Assembly (NCBI RefSeq): GCF_006715285.1 | Contig: NZ_VFMX01000001.1 | Span: forward strand, 2,046,001-2,110,000 | Source: Arthrobacter sp. SLBN-83 | GTDB taxonomy: Bacteria; Actinomycetota; Actinomycetes; Actinomycetales; Micrococcaceae | Direction of reading: 5' to 3' | Length of the DNA stretch: 64,000 nucleotides | Part shown: one piece after another, positions 52,072 to 61,382 of the stretch | Layout of the letters: each line of letters begins with the position of its first letter | Numbering within the stretch: position 1 is the first letter of the stretch | Program-made: the position numbers and the translations under genes | Notes under the pieces: model-generated | The model's database searches: none | What the model was told of the DNA's origin: nothing | Seen by the model: only the letters and a program-made list of their open reading frames with translations

Positions 52072-52754
52072 GGGCGCGCTGCGAACCTCTCCAGCAGGTC
52101 CACGTGGCCGGAAACGATCAGCATGTCCCGCGAGGACACCTTGGTCTCGGGCCGCGCATAGGTGAAGTCCTCGCCCGGGGACTTCACCCCCACAATGGTG
52201 ACGCCGTACTTGGACCGGACCTTTGACTCGTCCAGGGTGAAACCCACGGTTTCGCGCGGCGGGTACATTTTGACGATGGCGAAGTCGTCGTCGAACTCGA
52301 TGAAGTCCAGCATGCGCCCGGACACCAGGTGCGCCGCGCGCACGCCTGCGTCGGCCTCCGGGTAGATGACGTGGTTGGCGCCGATCCGGGTCAGGATCTT
52401 GCCGTGCGAGGGCGTGATGGCCTTGACCCAGAGGTGCTCGATGCCCAGGTCCACCAGGTTGACGGTGATCAGCACCGAGGACTCGATGGAGGTGCCCACG
52501 CCGACGACGGCGGAACTGAACTCCTGGGCGCCGAGCTGGCGCAGGGCATCGATATTGGTGGCGTCGGCCTCCACCACGTGGGTCAGGAGGGGTGCCCACT
52601 TCTGGACCAGGTTCCGGTCCCGCTCGATGGCCAGCACTTCCCGGCCCTGCTTGACCAGTTGCTCTGCGGTGGATGATCCGAAGCGGCCCAGTCCGATCAC
52701 AAGGACCGGGGAGTTGTGGGCGGGGCGCCGGGGGGCGTCTGTGGAACTAGCCAA
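52068..52754 (-). CDS. Potassium uptake regulator, KtrA/TrkA type
   Basis: A 228-residue RCK protein that gates the potassium channel subunit. The TrkA-N domain begins VLVIGLGRFGSSTAEQL (GxGxxG) with the acidic IERD strand end; the C-terminal TrkA-C domain runs from about residue 145. It starts with TTG, has GAGG 7 bases ahead, and overlaps the end of the channel gene by 8 bases, so translation is coupled. Nucleotide binding (NAD or ATP/ADP, perhaps c-di-AMP in the C-domain) is known for the family. Peripheral membrane protein. Confidence 0.92.
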   Translation of the reverse strand: MASSTDAPRRPAHNSPVLVIGLGRFGSSTAEQLVKQGREVLAIERDRNLVQKWAPLLTHVVEADATNIDALRQLGAQEFSSAVVGVGTSIESSVLITVNLVDLGIEHLWVKAITPSHGKILTRIGANHVIYPEADAGVRAAHLVSGRMLDFIEFDDDFAIVKMYPPRETVGFTLDESKVRSKYGVTIVGVKSPGEDFTYARPETKVSSRDMLIVSGHVDLLERFAARP

Positions 52755-54180
52755 TGATCGGCCTCTCTTCGGGGTAGTGGTACAACTGGCTGCGCTGGCG
52801 CAGCGCCAGCGCGGCGGCGAGGGTTACGGTGCCCACACGGCCTGCGAACATCAGCACCGTGAGGACGTAGACCCCGGCGGGCGGCACCTCGGCGCTTAGG
52901 TTGGTGCTGAGTCCCACCGTGGCGAACGCCGAGATGGTTTCGAACAATACGCGGTCCAGCGACTGGCCGCTGATGTGCAGCAGCAGGAACGCGGACACGG
53001 ACACCAGGGTGGCGCCGGCAACGATCACGGAGATGGCCACGCGCATGCTGCCCTGCGGGATGGTCCGGCCGTACACCTTGACGTCGGCATCGCCCCGGGC
53101 CTCGGCGATGATGGCCAGGAACATCACCGCGATGGTGGTCACCTTGATGCCGCCGGCCGTTGACGCCGAACCGCCGCCGGCGAACATCAGGGCGTCGGTC
53201 AGCAGCATGGTGGTGGAGTCCATCTGGTTCTGGTCCACCAGGTTGAACCCCCCGGAGCGCATCATCACGGAGGCGAACAGCGCGTGCGTGATCTTGTCGC
53301 CCACGCCCATGGAACCGATGGTCCGGACGTTGTCCCACTCCATCAGTGCCCAGAGGAATGCCCCAGCCACCAGGAGGATCAGGGACACCTGGATGGTGAG
53401 CTTGGTGTGGAGGTTCCACTTCTTCCAGTTCAGGCCGTTCTGCTGCAGGACCATCACTACGGGGAACCCCAGGCTGCCCAGGAAGACCCCCACCATGAGG
53501 GGGATGAGGATCCACAGGTCCGTCTCATAGGGCACGATGCCGTCCGAGTGCGGGGTAAATCCGGCGTTGTTGAACGACGAAATGGAATAGAAGATGCCGT
53601 GCCAGACGGACTGCCAGAAGGGCTCGCCCAGGGTGAGGAACCGCGGGATCAGCGCCAGCGCCAGGATGCCCTCGATCACCACGGAGGTGGTGATGACGAT
53701 CCGGAGCAGGGTACCCACCTCGCCCAGGCGGCCGGCGTTGTTCATGGACTCGGCGGCAATGATCTTGCCGCGCACACCCAGTCGCTTGCTCACCATCAGG
53801 GCCAGCAAGGACGCCAGCGTCAAGGTTCCCAGGCCGCCGATGAAGATGCCCACCAGGATCACCAGCTGCCCGAAGAAGGACCAGTGGACCGCCGTCGACA
53901 CCACCGTGAGGCCTGTGACGCACACAGCCGAGACTGCGGTGAACAGGGCCTCGTCGAGGGGGGTGGGCGTTCCGTTGGCCGAAGACACCGGCAGGGACAG
54001 CAGGAAGGTGAATACGAGGCATACGGCGGCGAAGGCCGTCAGCGCCAGCCGTGCCGGGGTGGTGTTGGCGATGTCGTCAATGAAGTCGCGCAGCCGTGTC
54101 AGGATCCAGAGGCCCTCCCGCTCCTGTGCCGGGGGGTGCCAGATGGCCGGGGTCCGGGGCCTTGACTGGCTCTGCGTCAT
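52747..54180 (-). CDS. Potassium uptake channel, KtrB/TrkH type
   Basis: Membrane subunit (477 aa) of a Ktr/Trk potassium transporter. Four M1-P-M2 repeats are visible, each with a filter-like glycine: SAVCVTGLTVV, SSFNNAGFTPHSD, VMMRSGGFNLVD and SAFATVGLSTNL. The cytoplasmic N-terminus is about 45 residues. The ATG at 54180, with GAGGAAAAG upstream, is preferred to earlier codons in the frame that cross the acuC promoter region. KtrA follows with an 8-base overlap. Confidence 0.93.
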   Translation of the reverse strand: MTQSQSRPRTPAIWHPPAQEREGLWILTRLRDFIDDIANTTPARLALTAFAAVCLVFTFLLSLPVSSANGTPTPLDEALFTAVSAVCVTGLTVVSTAVHWSFFGQLVILVGIFIGGLGTLTLASLLALMVSKRLGVRGKIIAAESMNNAGRLGEVGTLLRIVITTSVVIEGILALALIPRFLTLGEPFWQSVWHGIFYSISSFNNAGFTPHSDGIVPYETDLWILIPLMVGVFLGSLGFPVVMVLQQNGLNWKKWNLHTKLTIQVSLILLVAGAFLWALMEWDNVRTIGSMGVGDKITHALFASVMMRSGGFNLVDQNQMDSTTMLLTDALMFAGGGSASTAGGIKVTTIAVMFLAIIAEARGDADVKVYGRTIPQGSMRVAISVIVAGATLVSVSAFLLLHISGQSLDRVLFETISAFATVGLSTNLSAEVPPAGVYVLTVLMFAGRVGTVTLAAALALRQRSQLYHYPEERPIIG

Positions 54181-54284
54181 GTGTGGCTTTTCCTCGGTTG
54201 AAACGGCTTCCTTCAGTAGTAAACCACTAAAGCCGGCGTCCTGGCCGGGCGGACGGCAGGCCGGGCTCGGGTAGCCTGTGATTG

Positions 54285-55496
54285 ATGACATACCTGCCCG
54301 GCCTCAGCCAACCCGCGCCGCCAACGGTGGTGGCGTGGAGTCCTGACATGACAGCCTACAACTTCGGCCCGGGCCACCCCATGGCGCCGGAGCGAATGGA
54401 GCTGACGGCGCGCTTGGCCCGGAGCCTCGGTATCTTCGACCTGGAGCATGTAGACGTGGCGGCACCTGAGGTGGCATCTGACGCGGAACTGGAGTCCGTC
54501 CATTCATCCGATTATGTGGCGGCAGTCCGCCGGGTCAGCGCGGACCCGTCCCGGCCGGACGAGTCCCGCGGGCTGGGAACCGAAGACGATCCGGCCTTTG
54601 CCGGCATGCATGAAGCCGCGGCGCGCCTTGCCGGAGGGTCCCTGCTCGCAGCGCAGCGGGTGCTGGAAGGTTCTGCCGTACATGCCGTGAACTTCGGCGG
54701 CGGCATGCACCATGCGGCCCGGGAGCGGGCCAGCGGGTTCTGCATCTACAACGACGCCGCCATTGCCGTGCAGAAGCTGCTCGACGGCGGCGTACGCAAA
54801 GTGGCGTACGTCGATGTGGACGCGCACCACGGCGACGGCACCCAGAACATTTTCTGGGACGACCCCCGGGTCCTTACCGTTTCGCTGCACGAGACCGGCC
54901 TGACGCTCTTTCCCGGAACAGGGTTCGCCAACGAAATCGGCGGCCCGGCAGCCGAAGGGACGGCGGTGAATGTCGCGCTGCCGGCCGGCACCTCCGACGC
55001 CGGATGGCTGCGCGCCTTCTACGCCGTGGTGCCGCAGTTGGTGGGCGCCTTCGAACCGGACGTGATCGTGAGCCAGCACGGCTGCGACTCCCACCGCAGC
55101 GACCCCCTCACGCACCTCAACCTGAGTGTGGACGGACAGCGCGAGGCAGCGAACGCCGTCGGGCATCTGGCCGAGCGGTACTGCGGCGGCCGCTGGATCG
55201 CCACCGGCGGCGGCGGGTACAACGTGCTGGACGTGGTGCCGCGGGCCTGGAGCCACCTGGTGGCCATCGCCGCGGGGCGGCCCGTGCCGCTGCGGACGCC
55301 CGTGCCACAGGTTTGGCGGCAGTACGTGGCGGAGAAGTTCGGCAGGGAAGCGCCCGCCCTCATGGGGGATGACGTGGAGCTGTGGTGGCGTTCCTGGGAG
55401 GTGGGCTTCGACCCGAATGACGCGGTGGACCGCACGGTCATGGCCACCCGCAAGGCGGTGTTCCCGCTGCACGGCCTGGATCCCTGGTTCGACTAG
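54285..55496 (+). CDS. acuC: AcuC-like histone-deacetylase-family protein
   Basis: Zinc-dependent deacetylase (403 aa) of the HDAC/AcuC/AphA fold. The NFGGGMHHAARERASGFC block holds the catalytic His pair, AYVDVDAHHGDGTQ two of the metal ligands, and WIATGGGGYN the end of the active site. In Bacillus AcuC deacetylates and reactivates acetyl-CoA synthetase; acs is in this window, though 26 kb away. The ATG at 54285 is chosen; a TTG directly before it is possible. No clear ribosome binding site. Confidence 0.9.
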   Translation: MTYLPGLSQPAPPTVVAWSPDMTAYNFGPGHPMAPERMELTARLARSLGIFDLEHVDVAAPEVASDAELESVHSSDYVAAVRRVSADPSRPDESRGLGTEDDPAFAGMHEAAARLAGGSLLAAQRVLEGSAVHAVNFGGGMHHAARERASGFCIYNDAAIAVQKLLDGGVRKVAYVDVDAHHGDGTQNIFWDDPRVLTVSLHETGLTLFPGTGFANEIGGPAAEGTAVNVALPAGTSDAGWLRAFYAVVPQLVGAFEPDVIVSQHGCDSHRSDPLTHLNLSVDGQREAANAVGHLAERYCGGRWIATGGGGYNVLDVVPRAWSHLVAIAAGRPVPLRTPVPQVWRQYVAEKFGREAPALMGDDVELWWRSWEVGFDPNDAVDRTVMATRKAVFPLHGLDPWFD

Positions 55497-55563
55497 CCGG
55501 CTCCACCAGCGCCAGCCGAAATAGTTGATGCCTTTCGGCGTATATGTCGTTAGGGTGGGAGGC

Positions 55564-56160
55564 ATGGTGACAGACGACGTATTTGCCGTCATAGCGGAAT
55601 CCACGCGGCGGGACATCCTGGTGGCCCTCCGTGCAGGAGACAAAGCCGTGGGGGAACTGGTGGAGGAACTGGCGGCCAGCCAGCCCACCATTTCCAAGCA
55701 CCTGAAAGTCCTCCGTGAAGCGCAGCTGGTCAGCATGCGCGCGCAGGGCCAGAAGCGGTACTACGCCTTGAACCGGGGCCCGCTGGAGGGCATCGCCACC
55801 TGGCTGGAAACGTTCGACGTCGACACCCGCACCAAAGCCGCCGCCGCACCAGCCGGCCAGGACCAGGCAGTCCCCGCCCACCTGAGGGAGGGCGTCGCCG
55901 CTGCGGCGGCGTCGCTGCCGCCTGCCTCAAGGCCCCTGGAAACCGCGCAGCCGGCCGGGGAGGAAGCCCCGGCCCCTGTCCTGGTGCGGGAAGGCGCCGA
56001 GCTGAGCCCCGCCGTCGTGATTCCCGGCGGCACCACCGCGCCGCTGAGCGACGACAGCGTTCCGCAGCAAATCGGACGCACCGTTGGCCGCGCCGCCACC
56101 AAGGCGGCCGACCTGCTGGCGAACCTTCCCAACCTGCCCAAGTTTGGGCGTAAGAAGTAG
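55564..56160 (+). CDS. ArsR-family regulator with long C-terminal extension
   Basis: A 198-residue protein. Residues 1-80 are an ArsR winged helix (DVFAVIAESTRRDILVALR, ELAASQPTISKHLKVLREA). No metal-binding cysteines are present, so it is not a classical metal sensor. The remaining 115 residues are an Ala/Pro-rich linker and a basic, amphipathic end (GRTVGRAATKAADLLANLP, then PKFGRKK). GGGAGG is 1-2 bases ahead of the ATG. It converges on the lactate dehydrogenase gene with a 4-base gap. Confidence 0.87.
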   Translation: MVTDDVFAVIAESTRRDILVALRAGDKAVGELVEELAASQPTISKHLKVLREAQLVSMRAQGQKRYYALNRGPLEGIATWLETFDVDTRTKAAAAPAGQDQAVPAHLREGVAAAAASLPPASRPLETAQPAGEEAPAPVLVREGAELSPAVVIPGGTTAPLSDDSVPQQIGRTVGRAATKAADLLANLPNLPKFGRKK

Positions 56161-56164
56161 GGAG

Positions 56165-57502
56165 CTACTGTCCCAACAGCCGCACGTGGTCCGGGGTGAG
56201 GTCGGAAACCCGGCTGACGCCCAGCAGGGCCATGGTGCGGACCATGTCCTTTTCGAGGATCTGCAGGGTGCGGTCCACACCGGCCCGGCCGCCCGCCATC
56301 AGACCGTAAAGGTACGCACGGCCGATCAGGGTGAAATCGGCGCCCAGGGCCAGCGCGGCCACAATGTCCGCGCCGCTCATGATGCCGGTGTCCAGGATGA
56401 TGGCGGCATCGCTGTTGTCGCTGGCGAAGGCCTGCTTGACCTCGGGCAGCAGGTGGAACGGGATGGGCGCGCGGTCCAGCTGGCGGCCGCCGTGGTTGGA
56501 GAGGATCACCCCGTCGGCGCCGTGGTCCACAACGCGGCGGGCGTCCTCCACGGTCTGGATGCCCTTGACCACCAGGTTGCCCTTCCACGTTTCGCGCAGC
56601 CAGTCCAGGTCCTCGAACGTGAGCGTGGGATCGAACATGGAATTGATCAGGTCCGCCACGGTGCCCGTATAGCGTGACAGCGAGGCGAAGGTGAGCGGCT
56701 CGTGGGTGAGGAAGTTGAACCACCAGGCCGGCCGGTAGGACGCGTCCAGGACGGTCTTGAGGGTCAGGGCCGGCGGGATGGTCATGCCGTTGCGGACGTC
56801 GCGGAGGCGGGCGCCGGCCACGGCGGTGTCCACGGTGACCATGAGGGTGTCGTTGCCGGCCTTGGCGGCGCGCTCGATGAGCTCCAGCGAGCGGTCCCGG
56901 TCCGTCCAGAGGTACAGCTGGAACCAGTTGCGGCCGTTGGGGGCCGCCTCGGCGACGTCCTCCAGGGAGGCGGTGCCCATGGTGGAGAGGGTGTAGGGGA
57001 TACCTGCGGCCTCCGCCGCCTGGGAGCCGGCATATTCACCCTCGGACTGCATCATCCGGGTGAAACCGGTGGGGGCGATGCCCACGGGCAGGCGTGAAGG
57101 CTTGCCCAGGATGTTGGTGCTGAGGTCGATGCTGGAGACGTTCCGCAGGATGCCCGGCCGGAACTCGATGTCCAGGAACGCCTGGCGTGCGCGGCGGAGG
57201 GTAATTTCCGCTTCGGCTGCCCCGTCCGTGTAGTCGAAGGGCGCCTTGGGCGTGCGGCGCTTGGCGATGTCGCGGAGCTCCCAGATGGTGCTGGCCCGCT
57301 TCAGCCGCGCCTCCTTGCTGAACTCCGGCTTCTTGAACTGCATCAGCGGGGCCAGGTCGGAGTACTTGGGGACCCGCCGTTTCAGGGCTGGGGGCAGGGC
57401 GGACGACGACGGAGCCTTGGCAGGTGCCGGCGCTGCGGGGATGTCCGTGGCGTCCGGCGCCGGGGTGGCCTCCGGATTGTTGGGCTGGATGGTGTGCGTC
57501 AT
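56165..57502 (-). CDS. lldD: L-lactate dehydrogenase (FMN-dependent)
   Basis: Alpha-hydroxy-acid oxidase-family enzyme (445 aa) that oxidises L-lactate to pyruvate, feeding electrons to the respiratory chain. An Ala/Pro-rich tail of about 40 residues precedes the TIM barrel. Catalytic motifs: [30 protein letters not shown] with the Lys, and [10 protein letters not shown] with the catalytic His. GGAGGAG stands before the ATG. Members of the family also act on other hydroxy acids such as glycolate or mandelate, so substrate choice is likely but unproven. Confidence 0.9.
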   Translation of the reverse strand: MTHTIQPNNPEATPAPDATDIPAAPAPAKAPSSSALPPALKRRVPKYSDLAPLMQFKKPEFSKEARLKRASTIWELRDIAKRRTPKAPFDYTDGAAEAEITLRRARQAFLDIEFRPGILRNVSSIDLSTNILGKPSRLPVGIAPTGFTRMMQSEGEYAGSQAAEAAGIPYTLSTMGTASLEDVAEAAPNGRNWFQLYLWTDRDRSLELIERAAKAGNDTLMVTVDTAVAGARLRDVRNGMTIPPALTLKTVLDASYRPAWWFNFLTHEPLTFASLSRYTGTVADLINSMFDPTLTFEDLDWLRETWKGNLVVKGIQTVEDARRVVDHGADGVILSNHGGRQLDRAPIPFHLLPEVKQAFASDNSDAAIILDTGIMSGADIVAALALGADFTLIGRAYLYGLMAGGRAGVDRTLQILEKDMVRTMALLGVSRVSDLTPDHVRLLGQ

Positions 57503-57589
57503 GGCTCCTCCTATGGGGTTGGGTAGCTTCGGGTGGCGGCAGCAGCGGCCGTGCGGCCCGGCCGGACTGCGGCAGGCTGTCGTCCTGGG

Positions 57590-58624
57590 TCAGCCGTGGA
57601 CCGTGCTGCGCGGTGCCTTGGCCGGTCCCGTGCTGGCCCTGACTTCCAGGCGGGGCTGGTAGCGGCTGCCGGAGGTTCCGTCGCCTTCCTGGCGGATCAG
57701 CGCCCTCAGTTGGTGCCATGCCTGCTCGCCCAGTTCGCTGATGGGGACGGCGCCGGTGGTGAGCGCCGGCGTCGTATACCTGGCGAAGGGGATGTCGTCG
57801 AAGCCGGTCACGGAGATGTCGCCGGGGACGTCCAGGCCCCGCTCGTGCAGGCCGCTCATCAAGCCCATCGCCACCAGGTCGTTGAAGGCCAGGATGCCGG
57901 TGGCTCCGCTGGCCAGGACGGCGTCCACCGCTTCATGGCCGGTGTCGAAGTCCGAGCCGCCCTCCAGCATGGTCACTTCAACCTCCGGGTGGGCGGCCTT
58001 GAAGGTTTCCAGGCCCCTGAGCCGCATCTCGTTGGAGGCACTGCGGGGCGGCCCTGCGAGGAACGCCAGGCGGGTGTGGCCCAGTTCCACCAGGTGCCCG
58101 GCGATGTCCTGCACGCCCTGGCCGTAGTCCACCACCAGGCTGGGCACGCCAGGGGTGGCCGTGGTGCGGTTGATCAACACCAGTGGGTGCAGGGAGGGGG
58201 CAATCTCTTCCAGTTCCGCATCCGACATGCGCGGGGCGCACAGGACCAGCCCGTCGCACCGCCGGCGGGCTTCGCCGGCCAGGATGGACTCTTCGCTGGA
58301 GACTTCGAACGAGTCGGCGATAAGGACGCGGTAGCCGTCCTGGGCTGCCGCCCGGCTGAGGCCGCGGAGGATCTCCTGGAAGGTGGGGTTGGCCAGGTCC
58401 GGCACCACGATGCCGATGGTGTCCGTCTTGCCGAGCGCCAGGCTGCGTCCCACCGGGTTGGGCTGGTACTTCAGTTCCGCGGCGGCGGCACGGACCCTGG
58501 CTGCAATGTCCGGATCTACGGTGAAGTTCCCGTTCATGACGCGGGAGACGGTGGCATGGGAAACTCCCGCCTTCACGGCGACATCCGCGATGCCGATCCG
58601 GCCGCTTGCCGATTTCCTGGCCAT
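57590..58624 (-). CDS. LacI-family transcriptional regulator (uronate/aldarate locus)
   Basis: LacI/GalR repressor (344 aa). The helix-turn-helix is at about 11-32 (IADVAVKAGVSHATVSRVMN), followed by the hinge YQPNPVGRSLALGKTDT and a sugar-binding domain with VVPDLANPTFQ and GFDDIPFARYTTPALTTG. It is divergent from the catabolic operon, and the 349-base region between them holds three matching 14-bp operators, so it very probably represses that operon and itself. The effector should be a uronate- or aldarate-derived compound; this is inferred. Confidence 0.93.
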   Translation of the reverse strand: MARKSASGRIGIADVAVKAGVSHATVSRVMNGNFTVDPDIAARVRAAAAELKYQPNPVGRSLALGKTDTIGIVVPDLANPTFQEILRGLSRAAAQDGYRVLIADSFEVSSEESILAGEARRRCDGLVLCAPRMSDAELEEIAPSLHPLVLINRTTATPGVPSLVVDYGQGVQDIAGHLVELGHTRLAFLAGPPRSASNEMRLRGLETFKAAHPEVEVTMLEGGSDFDTGHEAVDAVLASGATGILAFNDLVAMGLMSGLHERGLDVPGDISVTGFDDIPFARYTTPALTTGAVPISELGEQAWHQLRALIRQEGDGTSGSRYQPRLEVRASTGPAKAPRSTVHG

Positions 58625-58733
58625 GGGGGACCCCTTCTTTTACGCCGCCCGGCCGCGTCCTCCGGAACAGTCAGTGACCTGGAGGGCGCAGGCCGGAAGG
58701 CAGGTGCTTTGAAGGACAGCATATACGGCTTTG

Positions 58734-58747
58734 GGAAAGCGATTTCT
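58734..58747. promoter_or_regulatory. LacI-type operator O1 (weaker)
   Basis: GGAAAGCGATTTCT matches O2 at 12 of 14 positions. Centre 68 bp from O2. Confidence 0.5.
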
Positions 58748-58801
58748 TTCTTTTCCCGCTGTTTTCCCGACCCTTCGCGGAGCGATCCGAAGCTGGTGGC
58801 T

Positions 58802-58815
58802 AGAAAGCGCTTTCT
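58802..58815. promoter_or_regulatory. LacI-type operator O2
   Basis: AGAAAGCGCTTTCT, a perfect 14-bp palindrome with a central CG, the strongest of the three sites. Confidence 0.75.
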
Positions 58816-58877
58816 TCCAATGCCTAAAGTGGTTGACGTACCCGCTGGCGGATTGATACAACTGCTATAGCGAAGCG

Positions 58878-58891
58878 AGAAAACGCTTTCT
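58878..58891. promoter_or_regulatory. LacI-type operator O3
   Basis: AGAAAACGCTTTCT, one base different from O2 and flanked by a further pair of inverted CG bases (58876-58893). Centre 76 bp from O2, 83 bases ahead of the dehydrogenase gene. Confidence 0.7.
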
Positions 58892-58973
58892 CGTCCGGTG
58901 CCCGCGGGCACCGCGCCGAACGTCAACGGCCGCTCCCACGGCCGGGTAATGAGCTTTTCGAAAGGGACCCATC

Positions 58974-60413
58974 ATGGTCAACACCGCCGAGACCACTTCG
59001 GCCGCAGCTGCCTCCCGGCCCGGCACCGCCGCCGGAACCGCCACCACCGCCGGGGACGGCCGGAAGGCCCGCATTGCCCTGATCGGCACCGGCGGGCGAT
59101 CCGAGATGTACATCCGCGCCATTTTCGGCAAGCATGCGGACACTGCCGAACTGGTGGCATTCTCCGACGTGAACCCCGGGCGGGTGGAGTTCTACCAGAA
59201 GCTCATCCAGGAACTCGGCGCCCCGGGCCCGGTGGCCGCCTTCGAGCCCGGCGACCTCACCGCCTTCATCCAGGCCAACAACATCGACCGCATCATTGTC
59301 ACCACGCCGGACTACACCCACGCCGACTACATCGTGGAGGGCCTGCGCGCCGGGGCTGACGTGGTGGTTGAAAAGCCCCTGACCATCGACGCCGAAAGCT
59401 GCCGCCGCATCGTCCAGGCCGTCCACGAGACCGGCCGGAACGTGGTGGTCACCTTCAACTACCGCTACTCGCCACGCAACAGCGCCCTGAAGGAAATCAT
59501 CCAGAGCGGCGTGATCGGCAAGGTCACCTCCGTCGACTTCAGCTGGGTTCTGGACACGGTCCACGGCGCCGACTACTTCCGCCGCTGGCACCGGGAGAAG
59601 AAGAACTCCGGCGGCCTGCTCATCCACAAGGCCTCCCACCACTTCGACCTGGTGAACTGGTGGATCGATGATGTCCCGGAGCGGATCTTCGCCTCCGGCG
59701 GCCTGAAGTTCTACGGCGACAAGAACGCCGCCGAGCGCGGGCTGGGCCCACGCCCCGAGCGTGGAACGCCCGACGCCGATGCCCCCGCAGGCGACAAGGA
59801 TCCCTTCGCACTGGACCTCAGGGAGGATGAGCGGCTCAAGGCCCTCTTCCTGGACAACGAACACTACGACGGCTACCGCCGCGACCAGGACGTCTTCACC
59901 AGCGGCATCACCATCGAGGACAACCTGGCCCTGGTGGTGGAGTACCAGGGCGGCCCGCGCCTGAGCTACTCCCTGAACGCGCACAGCCCTTGGGAGGGGT
60001 ACCGGGTGGCGGTCAACGGCACCGAGGGCCGGGCCGAGCTCGAAGTGGTGGAACGCGCCGCCGTCCTGCACAGCACGGACCAGAAGACGGTGGTGGACCC
60101 CAGCGCCACACCGGTCGAGGAAGAGGACGCCGTACGCCGCAACGGCGAGCGCCTGGTGGTGCAGCGCCACTGGGAGGCTGCCTACGAGGTGCCCATCATC
60201 AATGGTGAGGGCGGCCATGGCGGCGGTGACGAGCTGCTGCTGTCCGACCTGTTCAACGGACCGGGCGAGGATCCGCTGGGCCGACCCTCCGGCTACCTGG
60301 ACGGACTGCGTTCGGTGTCCGTGGGCATCGCCGGCAACCGCTCCCTCGAAACATCCCTGCCCGTGCGCGTCGAGGACCTGGACCTCGGCGTCGACCTTCG
60401 CCGCGGCAAGTAG
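58974..60413 (+). CDS. Gfo/Idh/MocA-family oxidoreductase
   Basis: A 479-residue NAD(P)-dependent dehydrogenase. About 30 Ala/Thr-rich residues precede the Rossmann motif IALIGTGGRSEMY; the EKP motif is present in VVVEKPLTIDAES, with FNYRYSPRN and IHKASHHFDLVNWW following. In contrast to the family protein at 19522, the catalytic lysine is intact. AAAGGGA lies before the ATG. As first gene of a uronate/aldarate operon it probably oxidises or reduces a sugar acid, but the reaction is not identifiable from sequence. Confidence 0.88.
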   Translation: MVNTAETTSAAAASRPGTAAGTATTAGDGRKARIALIGTGGRSEMYIRAIFGKHADTAELVAFSDVNPGRVEFYQKLIQELGAPGPVAAFEPGDLTAFIQANNIDRIIVTTPDYTHADYIVEGLRAGADVVVEKPLTIDAESCRRIVQAVHETGRNVVVTFNYRYSPRNSALKEIIQSGVIGKVTSVDFSWVLDTVHGADYFRRWHREKKNSGGLLIHKASHHFDLVNWWIDDVPERIFASGGLKFYGDKNAAERGLGPRPERGTPDADAPAGDKDPFALDLREDERLKALFLDNEHYDGYRRDQDVFTSGITIEDNLALVVEYQGGPRLSYSLNAHSPWEGYRVAVNGTEGRAELEVVERAAVLHSTDQKTVVDPSATPVEEEDAVRRNGERLVVQRHWEAAYEVPIINGEGGHGGGDELLLSDLFNGPGEDPLGRPSGYLDGLRSVSVGIAGNRSLETSLPVRVEDLDLGVDLRRGK

Positions 60414-60422
60414 GAAAAGGCC

Positions 60423-61382
60423 ATGAGCAGGATATTTGTCACCGGCGGCTCGGGCCGCCTGGGCCGCAGCGTTGTGGCCGGGCTCGCCCAGGCCGGCCAC
60501 GAGGTAGTCTCGGTGGACCGCGACGCCGTACCCGCTGAACTGCTGCCGGCCGGCGTCGTCCAGGAAACCGCCGACCTGCTGGCCCCAGGTGAGGCGTTGC
60601 GCCTGATCGGGGCAGCAAAGCCCGACGCCGTCATCCACCTTGCAGCAATCGCCGTTCCGTTCAGCGCACCGGAGGACGTCATCTTCGGCACGAACACCCG
60701 GCTCGCCTTCGCGGTGATCAGCGCGGCGACGGAGGTGGGGGTCCCCAAGATCGTCACGGCCAGCAGCCCCACCGTGCTCGGTTACGGATGCCCTGCAGGA
60801 TGGCTGCCGCCGTCGTTCCCGCTGGACGAACGCACCCCGGCCAAGCCCTGGAACGCCTACGCCCTGTCCAAGCTCATCGCCGAACAGACCGTACAGATGT
60901 TTGCCGCAGCGCAGGGGGAGAGGATCCGGTATGCGGCCTTCCGGCCGTGCTTCGTGATCTCGCCCGAGGAATGGGAAGGCGCCCCCACGCAGCAGGGCCA
61001 CACCCTCGCCGAGCGCCTGGCGGACCCTGCACTCTCCGCCCCGGCCCTGTTCAACTACGTGGATGCGCGGGACGTGGCGGACTTCCTGGACCTGCTGCTG
61101 CGGAAGATGGAAGACATCCCCAACGGGGAAACCTTTTTCGTGGGCGCGGCGGACGCACTTGCCACTGCACCCCTTGCGGAACTGATGCCGAAATTCCTGC
61201 CCGGAAGCGAAGCACTCAGCGCCGGCCTCACCGGCCTCAGCCCCGCATTCTCCATCGCCAAAGCCCAGGAACTGCTCGGCTGGCAACCCAAGCGCACGTG
61301 GCGCACCGAACTCAAACCCACCCTCAACGACGAGGCCTCCACGCTGGTCACTGCCGGCGGCGGAGCCAAGGAGACATCATGA
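60423..61382 (+). CDS. NAD-dependent epimerase/dehydratase family, uronate-dehydrogenase-like
   Basis: Extended short-chain dehydrogenase (319 aa). The NAD motif is FVTGGSGRLGRSV (5-17); TASSPTVLGYG and NAYALSK carry the catalytic Ser/Tyr/Lys. In operons with an aldarate dehydratase and KdgD, such proteins are commonly uronate dehydrogenases, turning galacturonate or glucuronate into the aldarolactone, though the family is broad. It follows the previous gene by 9 bases and overlaps kdgD by 4. Confidence 0.83.
   Translation: MSRIFVTGGSGRLGRSVVAGLAQAGHEVVSVDRDAVPAELLPAGVVQETADLLAPGEALRLIGAAKPDAVIHLAAIAVPFSAPEDVIFGTNTRLAFAVISAATEVGVPKIVTASSPTVLGYGCPAGWLPPSFPLDERTPAKPWNAYALSKLIAEQTVQMFAAAQGERIRYAAFRPCFVISPEEWEGAPTQQGHTLAERLADPALSAPALFNYVDARDVADFLDLLLRKMEDIPNGETFFVGAADALATAPLAELMPKFLPGSEALSAGLTGLSPAFSIAKAQELLGWQPKRTWRTELKPTLNDEASTLVTAGGGAKETS

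Larger units (their letters stand above)
58625..58973. other. 349-base divergent control region
   Basis: No gene is visible. It contains the three CG-centred operators listed separately and ends with the ribosome binding site AAAGGGA of the Gfo/Idh/MocA gene. I could not assign promoter boxes with confidence. Confidence 0.6.

Noticed and set aside
58923..61286. 787-codon open frame on the minus strand
   Set aside because: It is antisense to a Gfo/Idh/MocA gene and an epimerase gene with intact motifs, and its translation is Gly/Val/Asp-rich without a domain.
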